This document shows, in pieces, positions 35,984-48,187 of a stretch of DNA of 64,000 bases; the first letter of the stretch is position 1; each line of letters opens with the position of its first letter. This stretch comes from Eulemur rufifrons (lineage: Eukaryota > Chordata > Mammalia > Primates > Lemuridae). The notes beneath the pieces were generated by a model. That model saw nothing but the letters and a program-made list of their open reading frames with translations. It was not told where the DNA came from and made no database searches. The DNA lies in contig NC_090986.1 in assembly GCF_041146395.1 (NCBI RefSeq), positions 40,584,001 to 40,648,000 on the forward strand. The letters are read 5' to 3'. A program made the translations under genes and the position numbers.

Positions 35984-36534
35984 GAAAGATATTAGGTACA
36001 TATGGCAGGTCAGATATCATTGGAGGATATTACACTTTGCTAAGAGTATCTGGGAGGACATCTCCCTCCCATGGCTTTCTGAAGTTGAAGGAACCTGGAG
36101 GTCTAGCTCAGTGAATATCTATGATTTGTGGAGCTGATTGGCATTCATCTCTTGAGATCATGGTGACCTTGGGTTTTAGGTTTAAAGAAGAACATCTGGC
36201 TTGACTCAAATGTAGACACCAGGATACACTGTGGCTGCCTTGTGTTTTGAGGGCAAGGGTGCCAACTCCATGTCTGAAACCTCCTAGAAGGTGGAGTGTG
36301 TACGTGGTCACCTCTGGAGTGATTGGTGCAAGAATTCTCATTCAGTGCAATAATTATGGGCTTTCAGGGGAGTTTGAGAAGTGTCAGATAATACCAAACT
36401 ATTGACTTTGCTCTTTATGGGACTATCAGAGGAGATCCTAGCAGGTGGTTGATTCTCCCCATGGGAAAGAATCCCTTTATTAGAGTCCATGCAAAGGAAA
36501 TGGCCTTGGGCAAGTGGACATTTGGACCCTGGAC

Positions 36535-36780
36535 CAGGGGCTAGTTCTCTAAATTACCTAATCCCTCAGAGTCCATTATTGTGTTGTAGTAGAGGCAAGA
36601 TACCTCTCTTGATAGTAAAGGTTTTTGGCTTTGCATGCTGTACAATGTCTGTCACAAGTTGTGGCACAAAAGCAGCCACAGACAACATGCAAATGAATGG
36701 GCATGGCTGCGTTACAATAGAACTCTACAAAAACAGGAGGGGATTGAATTTGACCCACAGGCCATAGTTTACCAACCCCT
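36535..36780 (-). mobile_element. hAT-type non-autonomous DNA transposon
   Basis: The ends 'caggggctag' and 'accaacccct' form terminal inverted repeats of the 'caggggttggcaaa' kind. Internal words match a common mammalian hAT MITE: 'tagtaaaggtttttggctttgc', 'gcacaaaagcagccacagacaacatgcaaatgaatgggcatggctg', 'cccacaggccatagttta'. The family name within hAT is uncertain; strand assignment is by convention. Confidence 0.65.
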
Positions 36781-37430
36781 ATTCTAGGGGCTAAGTGCAA
36801 ACAGCTGTGGTGGCTTCTAAGGCGGTTTTTCATTGGTTTGCATGGCCCTGCTGGTTTATTCAAGTGGACTGAGTGGGCTATGTTGGGTGGCATAGTTTGT
36901 CTATTTCCTTCTTGGCTTTATTTCAGGTTTTAGTATGCTTTATGATGCTAATGAGAGCAGAAAACTTCAAGAAATGATGACTCATGGTCAATGTTAAGTA
37001 TGACATCCTTCCTGTATTTAAATTATTTTATGAAAAGTATGAGAACTTGTATAACAGGGGTGGGGGTGGGGAGGCCGGACGGGAAGAACATTTAAAAGAA
37101 CTTAATTTAATTAGTTCCAGTTTTAGAAGAAAGAACTGATTTTTCTTCCTTTTGAAATTTTCCCCTCTTCTAAAACAATGGACAATAAACTATGTACCTC
37201 TGATAAAAAAAACAAAACAGTTTTTGCTCTTGTTTTTTGAGGGTTTTATTAGTAGCAGCCACTTAGGTATGTTCTTGACGAACATCTGCTACCTACTCCT
37301 ACAATTTCTAAGGGGAAAAAGTCTTCCCACACACTCAGCCAAACTCATCCAAAGGGCAAAAGTGTCATATTTTGGATGTATGACACCCTCCAAATATTTG
37401 GCTCGGGGTTGGACAATTGACTAAAGTGAC
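36781..37430. other. Unclassified stretch
   Basis: No gene or repeat recognised. A G-rich patch (ggggtgggggtggggagg) is at about 37059-37074. Confidence 0.4.
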
Positions 37431-37858
37431 TGTATTAGTTTTCTGGGGCTGCTATCATAAAGTATCACAAACTACATGGCTTAAAACAACAGAAAGATAC
37501 TCCCTCACAGTTCTGGGGGTTAGAAGTCCAAAATTAAGGTGGTGGCAGGGAGCCTTTAAGAGAGGATCCTTCTTTGCCTCTTCCAGCTTCTGGGAGTCCC
37601 AAGCCTTCCTTACCTTGTGGTAGCATAACTGTAATCTCTGCCTCGGTCTTCACACAGCCATCTTCCCTCTGGTTTCTGTGTTTAAATTTGCCTCTTGTAA
37701 GGACATCGTTAATAATGGATTAAGGGTCCATCCTAATGACCTCATCTTAACTTGATTACATCTGCAAAGACCCTATTTCCAAATAAGTTCACATTCACAG
37801 GTGTTGGAGGTTAGGACTCTAATATATTTTGGGGGGGGACACAATTCAAATTGATAAT
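37431..37858 (-). mobile_element. MLT1-type MaLR LTR, antisense
   Basis: Reverse-complement MLT1 words: 'tattagttttctggggctgctatcataaagtatcacaaactacatggcttaaaacaacagaaag', 'cacagttctgggggttagaagtcc', 'ttctttgcctcttccagcttctggg', 'gacctcatcttaacttgattacatctgcaaagaccctatttccaaataagttcacattcacaggtgttggaggttaggactc', and 'ggacacaattcaa' at the far end. It is a near-complete solo LTR. Confidence 0.88.
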
Positions 37859-37954
37859 AATGATCAAATATTTATGAACCAAGACTAAACACAAAAGAAC
37901 AAATTGGGCTAACCACACTCCTTATCTTGGTAATCTGAATTGAAAACAAAATGG

Positions 37955-38285
37955 GGAACTAATACCTTTTGTAACAACCTGGACAGAACTGGAGACCATT
38001 CTTCTAAGTGAAGTATTGCAAGAATGGAAAAACAAATACCATATGTACTCACTATTAAACTGGAACTAATCAATCAGCACTTATATGCACATATCAAGTA
38101 AAACTCAATGGAGATCAAGCAGGTGGGAGGGGGAAAAGGGGTTGGGTACATTCACACCTAACAGGTACAATGCACATTATCTGGGTGATGGGCGCACTTA
38201 TAACATTGACTCCAACTGTACAAAATCAAGACATGTAACCAAAATGTCTGTACCCTTGTAATATTCTGAAATTAAAAAAAAGAAA
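37955..38285 (+). mobile_element. L1 3' end, 5'-truncated
   Basis: Begins in the final ORF2 codons ('ggacagaactggagaccattcttctaagtgaagtattgcaagaatggaaaaacaaataccatatgtactcac'). It continues through a 3' UTR with a polypurine piece (gtgggagggggaaaaggggttggg) and ends 'gtaaccaaaatgtctgtacccttgtaatattctgaaattaaaaaaaag'. A possible imperfect duplication ('gaaaacaaaatggggaa' near 37941 with a similar run near 38295) is not secure. Confidence 0.85.
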
Positions 38286-40670
38286 ATTTAAGAAAAGAAA
38301 CAAAAAAGGAATTGTTTTTTTGAAGGGATATTATAGATTAACTGTGGCTAGACAAAGGCATGTGCAAACTGAAATTATAAGGGAATAGAAAAGATATGAA
38401 GAGGTGGAGAGAATGAAAGAGAGATGATGTGCAGAGAGAACCAGGAATGAAGAGAGACAGATGGAAAGAAAAAGAATAGTTTGCAAAGCATCTCATTTCT
38501 TCAACTGAGCATCCCATATTCAACTTCTTTTTCCCCCCAGTGAGCTAACCCAAATGACTTTTTGTTGTTTGAAAACAAAAGAGCAAAACCCTATCAACCA
38601 GTTCTTGTTCTACAGGCCTCAGGGAGGTAGGTTTAGGTAGGGAGGTGGGGAAAGGGGAAAGAGGTAAGCAAGGAACAGAAGCTGTCAACTCCTTTATTTC
38701 CCATTTAGTTTCTGACTTGCTGCTAATCCTTTCTTCTCTGCCTTGGATTCTCATAGGTAGCATTTCTGGGTATCATCATACTGACCTTCAAATCCAGCTA
38801 GTGCAAAGGATGAGGAAATGTTCTTACTGATACAGCCGTTTATTAAGTCATGCATCTCTTATTCCCCCGGGCTTAGCTAGAGCAATAGGAAGATAAGTAG
38901 AGTAAGTACACACACACACACACACACACACACTCCATTTTTTTTTTTTTGCTTTTCGAATTTACTTTCCAGTCTTGACTAAAATTTCCCTTTCAATGCT
39001 TATTTTGTACAATATGAATTCTTTGTTGAGTTAATAAAAGACAATGTTATGTAAAAACCATACATTATGCTTATTCTAATATACATACTTACATTTTTTA
39101 TATGGGAAGCACTGTCTCAGGTATGCCCTAGACTTGCTGTTCAGGGTAGGGAACCCAGCTGCAGGCACAGGGCATACTCCTCCCCACAACTGGAGACTGG
39201 CGTCACTCTCAAAGTATCTGCATACATTAATTACTAAGTTAAATATTAATATTAGTGCTACTGTTAATATTTTCAGCAATCTTGTGCAATATTCCATAGA
39301 GACACCAAAATAAATTGCATGCAGCCTCAGCTTTTCTGTCCGATCAATAGAAACTACAAAGTGGGAAAGCTTCTTGTTCAGCTTTCCAAGAAGGTGGCTT
39401 TAATAGTCTTGTTATATTAAAATGTTCTATATCAATCTCCAGAAAATCTAAAAAGTTTTCTAGGAATAATTTTAGTTCTCTTTAATGCATTTGCTCTTTG
39501 GCACTTTTAAACCTAGTTACAAATGGGAAACATCTTTTTATCTTAAAAGCTTTCAGGATGGAAATGTTTTCCCTTGTTCTCGGAAGATAATCTTTATTCT
39601 TGTTTGTGACTTTCATTTTGAAGTAGCAGGGCCAACCTGAATCCTAAAGTGCGTTTGCTATTTTTGACTTTGCCCAGCAATTTCCATCTAAATGCCTTTA
39701 TCTTTCAATATTTAACAATAGCTATTTCAGGTGTAAGCGTGTTCCATTTCATTGAGAAGCTTTTTACCAATTGCCAGAATTTCTTTTATGTGAACCTTGA
39801 CATATCTTACTAGCTCAGTTGTAAAATTTTTACAATCATGTTATCTGTCAGGATCTGAGAATGATATATGAACATTGTCAAGTGAAAGATAGGGAAACAA
39901 ACTATATTACGCAGTTGCCTGGCACATTTAAATAAGAAATGCTTTATTTTAACTCAAGGAAAATAGTTTATGTGCTTGATAAATCCAAATTACTTTATAA
40001 AAATTCTATATAACACACTGTGAGTAGTTCTCTCTCATATTTTTAAAAATTTTAATATAGTTTAGACATTATCATAGAAGAAGAAATCAGATGCAGAAAC
40101 TTCAGGAAGCACATGAATAAAATCAATACAAGAACAAGTATGCCAGCAGTTGCCTTCCATTTAGGATATTTGGTTTATTCCTTATAAATCTAGATTTTTA
40201 TGTATTTCCCTTTTATCATTTATTACTTTCAACTTTATTCTTGTGTTAAAGAGAAAGAAACCTATGACAAAATAAAGCCCATACTTTTCTTTCACTAAGT
40301 GTTTCATTTAAAAGAAAGAGATAAAAAATAAATGAAAAGTAGGTTGTGGTAATTACTGCTATAGAAACTCTCTTTGTTGTTTCTTTATTTTTCATGCAGA
40401 TTTGATTTTATTGTATTAAGAGGGAAGGAGTAATCGCTGCCTAATTAAATTAACTCAGATACTACTGTCAATTATTTTGTCGTATAATTTTTAAAGTTAC
40501 TAGAAAATACATCCAGTGCTTGCATCTGAAAAACCAAGCCTAGATAATAAGTCAAGTACTATTTCAAATATTCCTTTCATTGCAGAACTCATGAACTCTA
40601 CTCTTTTTTGTTATTTTCCTTTCATCTGGAGGAAAAACACAATTTCTGTTTAATAAGCAGATGAGCCCAG
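38286..40670. other. Unclassified, gene-free stretch
   Basis: About 2.4 kb of AT-rich DNA with no gene. It contains the CA microsatellite at 38908 and a T-run at 38938-38951. Nothing else is recognised. Confidence 0.4.
38908..38933. repeat. (AC)13 microsatellite
   Basis: Perfect AC dinucleotide run, 26 bases, probably polymorphic. Confidence 0.95.
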
Positions 40671-40671
40671 C

Positions 40672-40868
40672 TTCCGGAGGCAGACTATCTAGTTTCAAGT
40701 CTTGGCTCTGCCCTTTAATAGCTTTATGACCAGGGTCAAGGTACATAATCTCTCTTTATCTTGGTTTCCTCATGTGTAAAATGAAATAATAATGTTATTT
40801 TTCTGATAGGGTTAGATGAGTGCCTGGCAAAAGTTGGTACTGTGTAAATGTTAGCTCTTACTATTATT
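40672..40868 (+). repeat. MIR SINE, sense
   Basis: 'ggaggcagactatctagtttcaagtcttggctctgccctttaatagctttatgaccagggtcaaggtacataatctctctttatcttggtttcctcatgtgtaaaatg' and 'gagtgcctggcaaaagttggtactgtgtaaatgttagctcttac' match the MIR consensus almost end to end. Confidence 0.85.
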
Positions 40869-43315
40869 TCATGATGCATAGACAACATGTTCCTCATGGC
40901 AAATATTTGACCATGCACATTTACCTGGTACACTCATTAGTCATCTGTTCCCCACAGGGCCACCACGTCACATGACATAGAATATAATGTGAATAATACC
41001 ACCTGGGACACAACATTGTGTTCTGCATGAATGTTTCCTTGTGTTGTGTAATTTTGACAACTTGATACACCTGCTTCCATTTGGGACCTGTCACAGCAAA
41101 CCATGAACCATTTTGCTGAACTTCCAAATTACATTAAGAAGAGGAATTTCCTCTCTGCATTCTAGAAAAGGAGAGAGAAAACAATCTTCCATTGTAGACG
41201 AAAATAAATGAAAAAAAAAAAAACATGTCTATAGTGACGTGACCAATTTGGATTGAGTAATGTGGCCAGTTTGATATTCTGTAATTCATCTAAAACAGAG
41301 AGATTATTCTGGGGAGAACTCGGGCTATTGTTTGTGCTGCTCAGGTGATGTAAACTGCTCTTAGGGAATTGGTATAACTAAATGTTTTGGTTTTGTTATC
41401 AATGTAATATTTCCATTGGGTGTTCCCTAGTGGATGCTGCTTTTAGAAATGCCTCTTTTATAGGGGAAAGGGTGATAATATATTTTGTTTCTTATTCTGT
41501 AATATAAGGCTTTGACTAAGTGCTCCAGAGTGATGAAGTCAATTGCTGTATTAGCATTTCAGAGCTCACCCATAGACACCAACACTCAGGAGACATTGAT
41601 ACTCAGTTGGACCAAATTCAAAGAAATATTTTGAATTTTAAGTATGGAAATTTGTGTTTATTTTGTTTCAAAATGATAACCACTTGCTGCCTTGCCAGAG
41701 TTTTGTTTCTTCCAGTGAAAATAATGTAGCTCTTAAAAATTCATTTTCTCTACTGAGAAGCAGAACATTAGAAGAAAATGTTCCTTTTTATTTCTTTAGT
41801 TTTTGTTTGGTCCCCAAGTTTATCACCGAACCCTAAGGGTAAAGAAATTTAATTCAATCATCATAAATATAGCATGAGGCACATTTAGGAAAACTTCCAG
41901 TTGATAATCCAATCACATCATCCTCCTTTTCTGGCCAACAAGAGACTATTGCCAACAGTGCAAAGAAGACATCTGAAGTTTCCTTTTTATAACTTCACAT
42001 TAATAGTAATCACTTCCAAAAATAGATAGTGTTCAAAAGATGAAGTACTTCTCCATATTTCCTCTAAGAATTGTGGAATTATTATGTGTAAGTGTTTATA
42101 AAAGCTTTAATTAGCACCTTAGGATTTCACATAGCGATCTGTAAATAAATGGTAGATAGAAATTAGAAAAGTATTTTTTGAAACACTTGCTGTGCACAGT
42201 ATTTTTAATTAAGGCCTAATATCTCATCCTGACTATATTATTTCTAGGAACTTCTGTACCTCTATATCCTAGTTTCTTTTATTCCTTTCCATCCACAATT
42301 TTCTTACTGTTCTCCCTACCAACTGCCTTATTCTGCATCAGCTTGTCATTTTCTCTGGGCTGACAATGACTACTCTCCCAGATTTGAAATTTTTTTTCCA
42401 TTCCTGTCTTTAACCACATCATCATCCAATTCAATAACACTTTTAAATATCTAATGCCATTGACTTTTCACCACATTTTCCCATTTAAATTATTAGTTGA
42501 TTAGTTAATTTTGGCCTACAACATAAATTTTCTACATTCTTTGATCTTGGATTGCTGGAGAAAGTCATGCTGATCATGTGCTCCAAAAATTGGTGGCTTT
42601 TCACTGTTGATGAGCCCTCAGCAAACCCTGCTAGCCAGGGACTGTAGCTTATAGTGCTACTCCTCATAGCTACCATCCCAAAACTTTTTCTCTCTATTCA
42701 GACCTGAGAAACCATCCATAGCCCCTTTCTTTTATCATCACCACAATGAGTAATTGTCATCTGCAAAACAGTCCAATTCATTTCTCAACTCATAACCCCT
42801 CAGGTACTTCCCACCTTACATTTTCTCCATATTTTTACCTATTATCATATTCTTTGTTCTTATAAATTCTTGATTCTTATAATGAAGAAAGAAGTATTAT
42901 TTTGCTTCTCAGATCTAATGATTTGTCCTATGGTGACAATTCTATACCTTTTGCAGGGCTCACTCCATTAATTATTTCCTTATTTCCTTTGTTTTACATC
43001 TTCAAGCATTTTGTTTCCAATGTCTTTCATTCTTTCTGCCAATTAACATACTTGTATCTTCCCTTTAAACTGCTACTTTCTATGTCTTTCCTTTTCAATA
43101 GTGGTCTATGCCCATTACTTCCATTTTTTAATAATATGCAGATTTCATAAACACTTTTAATTTAATGTCTAGTATTCTACTGGGAGAAATACTCTATTGA
43201 AGGTACAATCTCCTAATTATAATGAATGATGTTTAAAAGAATACATCTTATATAGATCAGGTCCTTAAATAATGCTGCTTTGTTCAATGTTGATGAGATA
43301 AAAAATTGATTCCTG
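40869..43315. other. Unclassified, gene-free stretch
   Basis: About 2.4 kb. The pyrimidine-rich parts at 42250-42480 and 42690-43150 look like an old sense LINE (L2 or CR1 type), but I cannot anchor them. No gene recognised. Confidence 0.35.
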
Positions 43316-43590
43316 GCTGGGGCCACTGTTTGTGTGGAGTTTGCATATTCTCCCTACGTCTGTGTGGATTTTTTCCCACATCCCAAAGTGGTACATGTTT
43401 TGGTGTATCTAAATTGTCCCAGTCTGAGTGAGAGAGAGTGTGTGTGTGTGTGTGTGTGTGTGAGTGTGCCCTCCCATAGAATGGCATCCTGTCCAGAGTT
43501 GGTTCCTGCTTGGTGCCCTGGAGCTGCTGGGATAGGCTCTGGCCACCAGTGACCCTGAGCTGGAATAAGCAGGCTGGAAAATGAATGAAT
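43316..43590 (+). repeat. Very old LINE-tail-like repeat (RTE-type, MamRTE-like)
   Basis: The words 'gtgtggagtttgcatattctccctacgtctgtgtggattttttcccacatcccaaag', 'taaattgtccc', 'atggcatcctgtccagagttggttcctgcttggtgccctggagctgctgggataggctctggcca', 'gtgaccctgagctggaataagcaggctggaaaatgaatgaatga' follow the tail shared by ancient vertebrate LINEs of the RTE kind. It ends in ATGA repeats. The TG run at 43439-43462 has grown within its 'gtgtgaatgtgtg' part. Class assignment is from recall. Confidence 0.55.
43439..43462. repeat. (TG)12 microsatellite
   Basis: Perfect TG run inside the old LINE-tail-like repeat. Confidence 0.95.
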
Positions 43591-44079
43591 GATTAAATAT
43601 AAATTATTGTAAAATAAAAATTAATAAGGTATACGATAATTGTACAGATGCACAACAATAAACGGCCATGTTTGTTCTTGTTAGTTTCTGAACTGCATGG
43701 TGGTAGGAGGGGCTCTTTACAATTCTCACTTTGCAAATATTCATCCCCTGACTTAACCCACCGTGACCATGACTGCTGTCCCTCACTGTTTGCCAACAAT
43801 TGAGCAAACCATTATCTTCCTTGTTTTTATTAATCTTTCTTAAATGTTTGTATAGTTCACATTTATTTAAATATTTAATTTTAGAGGTGTTTGGGGTCTT
43901 TATTTAGAAGTGTGGTGATGTTTTCATAACAAGAAATATGCTGCAGGAACTTCTCTGTATCAATTAGACTATGGTAAAACTGGTTTCATTATACTTCGTT
44001 TCATTTAAGGTTGAAGCTTCCAAGAACCTGTCAGTTATGTTAACTGAGGACTTATTGTATTTTATGCTTATGTGCTTAT
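43591..44079. other. Unclassified stretch
   Basis: AT-rich; no gene or named repeat recognised. Confidence 0.4.
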
Positions 44080-44215
44080 TGTTTATCTCTGCAAACAAGA
44101 ATATAAACTCTTTGAGGACAGAGACTTTATCTGTCTGGTTCCTCACTCTATCTCCTGTCTATCCTGCTGGTGCAAAGTTGGCACTCCGTAACTGTTCATT
44201 GAGTGACTACATAAT
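44080..44215 (+). repeat. L2 LINE 3'-end fragment
   Basis: 'aatataaactctttgaggacagagactttatctgtctggttcctcactctatctcctgtctatcctgctggtgcaaagttggcactccgtaactgttcattgagtgac' follows the L2 tail ('actgtgagctcc...gcagggac...tgctcaataaatgtttg'). Confidence 0.6.
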
Positions 44216-44419
44216 CACCCAATTCAATAGCCCCCTCTCAAAACCTCATTCTTCCTTAATTTTCCAAGACTCTGACAATGACTTTGTTCAGTATTAATGT
44301 TATTGAGTCAGCACATTCTTTGAGGGTCATCTTTGTCATCCTTCATTTCTACTACCATATCCAGTTAGCCCACAATTTCTTATTCTGCAAACTCATACGT
44401 ATTTGTTTTCTATTCCATT

Positions 44420-45000
44420 TTCATGTCAGCATTCTTAACTGAGTAATTTCAATACCACCTAACAGTCTCCTAGCTTCCTCCCATGCCTTTGTCCAATCCA
44501 TCCTATTATAGATTGCCTTCCCAGCATAATTATCTGAAACAAAGTTCTAGTCACACAGCTCTCTGTGATATCGGATGCTTATCCCTAGAATTGTAGCTCT
44601 ATGGTTAGTCTCCAGTTGGTCTTCATTGCTTTATCACTTAATAATTTTCTACATGATCTTTATGCCCCAGTTAAACATTTTTGAAATACCCTCCTCAGTT
44701 TTTATAAATATAAGTAAATAAAACTATAGGTAAATAAATAAACATAAATATAAATACTTTCTTCATCCAGTTTTTCTGGAATTTCTTCTCTCCTTAGCTA
44801 TTTATCTCATGTCAAGACTTAATTCAAATGCTACCTTTTCCAGTAAGCTCTGTCAGAACTCCATTTAGGGAGAATTTACACCTGCAAATCCTCACAACAC
44901 TTTGGATTCCCTTCAGGGCATGCCTCACATTATACATTTATTAAACATATTTATGTGTGGTTTTGCTTACTAAATTTTATATTATTTGAATACTGAAATC
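44420..45000 (+). repeat. L2 LINE body fragment
   Basis: Sense L2 words: 'aacagtctcctagcttcctcccatgcctttgtccaatccatcctattatagattgccttcccagcataattatctgaaacaaagttctagtcacacagctctc', then 'atgtcaagacttaattcaaatgctaccttttccagtaagctctgtcagaactcc'. All frames are broken. Confidence 0.6.
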
Positions 45001-45049
45001 TGGTTGTCATATCTGGTTTTTTTTAGTGCTTAGCAAAACATCCTTTCTT

Positions 45050-45645
45050 CTTCAGATTTATTAAGGCATAATTTAGATGTAGTGAAATCCATTTTAAGTG
45101 CAGAGTTTGATGAATTTTGGTAATATGTGCAGTTATCATACCACGATGAAGATATAGAATATTTCTATTACTGTAAAAAATTTCCAAATACATCTTTGAA
45201 ATCTATCCACTTCCTTTAATCCCTAGTGTCAGATGAGTACAGATCTTTCTGGAACTATAGGTTTACCTTTTCCAGCAGGTATACAAATAGAAACATGCAG
45301 TTTATAGTTTTTTATGTTTGACTGATTTCACTTTGTATAATGTTTTTGAGATTCGTCCATGGAATTTTATGTTTTAATTGATATAATATATTAATAAGTG
45401 CCTTTTATTGCTGAGTATGAATATACCACAATTTGTTTATTTATTCACAAGTTGATGGACATTTTGGTTGTTTCTAGTTTTTGGCTATTGCAAATATAGC
45501 TGTTATGAACATTCATGTACAAGTTTTGGTAAGAACATGTGCTTCATTTCTCTTAGGTGAATACCTAGGAGCACAATAGCTAAAGCACATGGTAGATGTG
45601 TGTTTAGAATTTTAAGAAACCTTAAGAACATTGTACAAAGTTGTG
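45050..45645 (-). repeat. Old L1M/HAL1-type LINE, antisense
   Basis: Reverse-complement LINE text in order: 'gatttattaaggcataatttagatgtagtgaaatccattttaagtgcagagtttgatgaattttgg', 'gtttgactgatttcactttgtataatgtttttgagattcgtccatg', 'tgctgagtatgaatataccacaatttgtttatttattcacaagttgatggacattttggttgtttctagtttttggctattgcaaatatagctgttatgaacattcatgtacaagtttt'. Strongly diverged. Confidence 0.7.
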
Positions 45646-45829
45646 GAGAAGTCTTAATAGAGTATGGTGTCCCTAGGGGCAAAATAGAGGTGTTGTTTAA
45701 CATCTATGATCAGAAGGCACAAAGAAAAAGCCGGAGGCTGAGGGTGTCAGTATAAAAAAAAGTCATAATCCTTTGTTCATTTCTGGACCTGAGTCAATTT
45801 TCAGATCTGGAACCCTTTGACTGAAAGGT

Positions 45830-46810
45830 GGCCTCATTCCTAGGAGGAAAGTCATAGCAACTCTCTGGCAATTGTATATTGTAGTGATTTTCCCAGTCTT
45901 TCTCCCCCAAAATCCTGTCATTTACTCAGATGACTATACACGGAGGAGAGGGAAATACCTAGACATTTTGAGGATTACTGGATGCAGGTAGGAGTTCAGT
46001 TTGATATTTCTGGAACCAAAGCATCCTCACGGCTCACCTAGTAGGGTGGTGGTTTATGAATGTTAGGCAATAAAGGAGTTCTGATTAAGTCCAGTTTGCA
46101 ATAGATCCACTGAGCCCATGAATTGACTCACTGGTCATTTCCTAAAAGTATAATTGGGATGGACATGTTTGGTAGTTAGAATGGTCCTTTCACTGGGTGT
46201 TTGGCCCATTTGGTAAGAGAAAATATAGCGAGGAAGGCCAAATAGAAACCTCTGGAACTGGCCCCACCCATACTGGCCAGTGCATTCTGGTAGAAGGGTG
46301 TAGTGAGAATATGGCAGAGATTTGTGGGCCAGTGATCTCTATCATTTCCTTATCTTTTTAAATTTGCCAGTCTAGCCCCTTCAGATACAGGTAACTCCTG
46401 AAGAGTATCTGTAGATCACTGCTAGCTTAACCACATAGTAACCCCAATTGCAGCTTATTGTGTCAAATGTTTCATTGTTGCTGGAGGAGATATTTACAGT
46501 ATCAACTACATGATACTGGGGCATTAAATTGTTGAATATATTTTTTATATTTTTGTAAGAGAAAAGGAACAAAACCAGTTCATATTTACATGAAATGAAC
46601 AAAAATATTTATTAACAAGCTTGCTCCACCTAAGGCTATGTTAATTCATCCTCCCTCTCTTATAATAGGGTATGAAGAAATCTGGATGGTTTGGGTAGCC
46701 CACAGAACCTCACATTGATCCATTATGTCTATGACATTATGCTCATTAGGCAGGATGAGCTGGAGGTAGCTAATAGGCTAGAGGACTACATCTGGACCAA
46801 AACTATCTTC
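45830..46810 (+). pseudogene. Endogenous retrovirus pol (protease-RT) relic
   Basis: Sense-strand coding-like text in broken frames. Near 46150-46265 a block reads like the end of a retroviral protease joined to the start of reverse transcriptase (IIGMDMFGS ... ARKAK). At 46691-46800 an open frame has IHYVYDIMLI, the reverse-transcriptase catalytic box. The first of its two essential aspartates is replaced: tat gtc tat gac at 46724-46735 reads YVYD instead of YxDD. Stops are frequent, no gag, env or LTR was recognised beside it, and most of the RT fingers are missing between the two blocks. It fits an ancient ERV-L-like pol, but the class is inference. Confidence 0.55.
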
Positions 46811-46959
46811 CTTTTCTCTTCGTCTCAATACAGGTCTTCTCTTCCTGTATTCAAGGCTAATTCATTTACTTACCTACTGAGAAATCTTTTGCTGTTGATT
46901 ATTTGCTTATATATTCAATATCTTTCTCTCAAATATATCTTTCTTATCAATTTTTGAAG

Positions 46960-47729
46960 CTCTTCATTAAAACCAAACACCAGAAACTTTTCCTTTGTTC
47001 CAAATCCCCACCAGCTATTTCACTTTTCTTTGCAGCATCTTGATAATGTTTTCTGTACTTGTTTTCATTTCTTTACTCTGGCCTACCCCATAATCAAATT
47101 TTTCCAATTTAGTTTCAATCCCCAACACGTAATAAAGAAAAGCTATTTCTATAGTCAACAATGACCTCTGTGTTGCAAAATCTGGACCTTTTTTTATTCA
47201 ATCTTAGTTGGTCTCTCAATGGCATTTGATCATATATTCCAACTTTGAAATCCCCTTGAGGTCCAGATTAGTATAACCAACTGCCTTGTTGATATTTTTA
47301 CTTGGAAGATTCAAAGTGAACTCTAACTCAACTTATTTAGCTCCAAAGTCATGCTCTATCTGCCAAATCTTGTCTTTTCCTCAGGGGTCGCTGTCTCAGT
47401 AGCTCCAGAAACCCTGGAATTGGTGTGGAAATTTTTCTTTCATTCCCAATATCTGATCTACCACCTAGGGAGGTTCTCTTCTAGTATTTTTCAAATTTGT
47501 CCCTTTTCTTCGTCTCTAGTGTCTCTATTCTGGTTCAAGCTACCTTATCTCTCACCTAGATTATTGTGATAGCTCCTAATGGTCCCGCCCTTATCCCCAG
47601 GTGTACTCTTTCAGTCTTTACTCTACAGTCAGAGTGATTCTTTTTTCCTCCAAAGAGAAACCTGATCAGGTAACCCCTTCTATAGAATACTTTAATTAAA
47701 AAAAAAAAAAGCCACCAACAACAAATATT
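46960..47729 (+). repeat. L2 LINE body, left part (split by L1)
   Basis: Long sense L2 match: 'caatcttagttggtctctcaatggcatttgatca', 'aaccaactgccttgttgatatttttacttggaagattc', 'tcatgctctatctgccaaatcttgtcttttcctc', 'tctctcacctagattattgtgatagctcctaatggtc', 'actctacagtcagagtgattcttttttcctccaaagagaaacctgatcaggtaaccccttc'. The element resumes at 48188 after an L1 insertion. Confidence 0.75.
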
Positions 47730-48187
47730 GTGTGTGTGTTTTGTTTTTTTATTTATTTTTCATTTTTTTATCTCAGCATATTACAGGGGTACAAATGTTT
47801 AGGTTACATATATTGCCTTTGCCCCACCGGAGTCAGAGCTTCAAGCGTGTCCATCCCCCAGATGGTGCGCACCGCATCCATTAGGTGTGTATATACCCAT
47901 CCCCTCCTCCTCCCTCCCACCTGCCTGACACTCGATGAATGTTACTACTGTATGTGCATTGAAGTGCTGCTCAGTTAATACCAATTTGATGGTGAGTACA
48001 TGTGGTGCTTGTTTTTCCATTCTTGTGATACTTCGCTTAGTAGAATGGGCTCCAGCTCTATCCAGGATAATACAAGAGGTGCTAGATCACCAGAGTTTTT
48101 TGTGGCTGAGTAGAGCTCTATGATATACATATATCACATTTTCTTAATCCACTCATGTGTTGATGGGCACTAACAACAACAAATATT
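47716..48187 (-). mobile_element. Short 5'-truncated L1, antisense, perfect TSD
   Basis: A 444-bp L1 3' end (47730-48173) lies between perfect copies of the 14-bp repeat caacaacaaatatt (47716-47729 and 48174-48187). In + orientation it starts with T-rich tail complement and 'cagcatattacaggggtacaaatgtttaggttacatatattgcctttgcccc'. It then runs through the 3' UTR with 'gatggtgcgcaccgcatcc' and stops in the last ORF2 codons ('tgtgttgatgggcac'). It is inserted into an L2. Confidence 0.95.
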
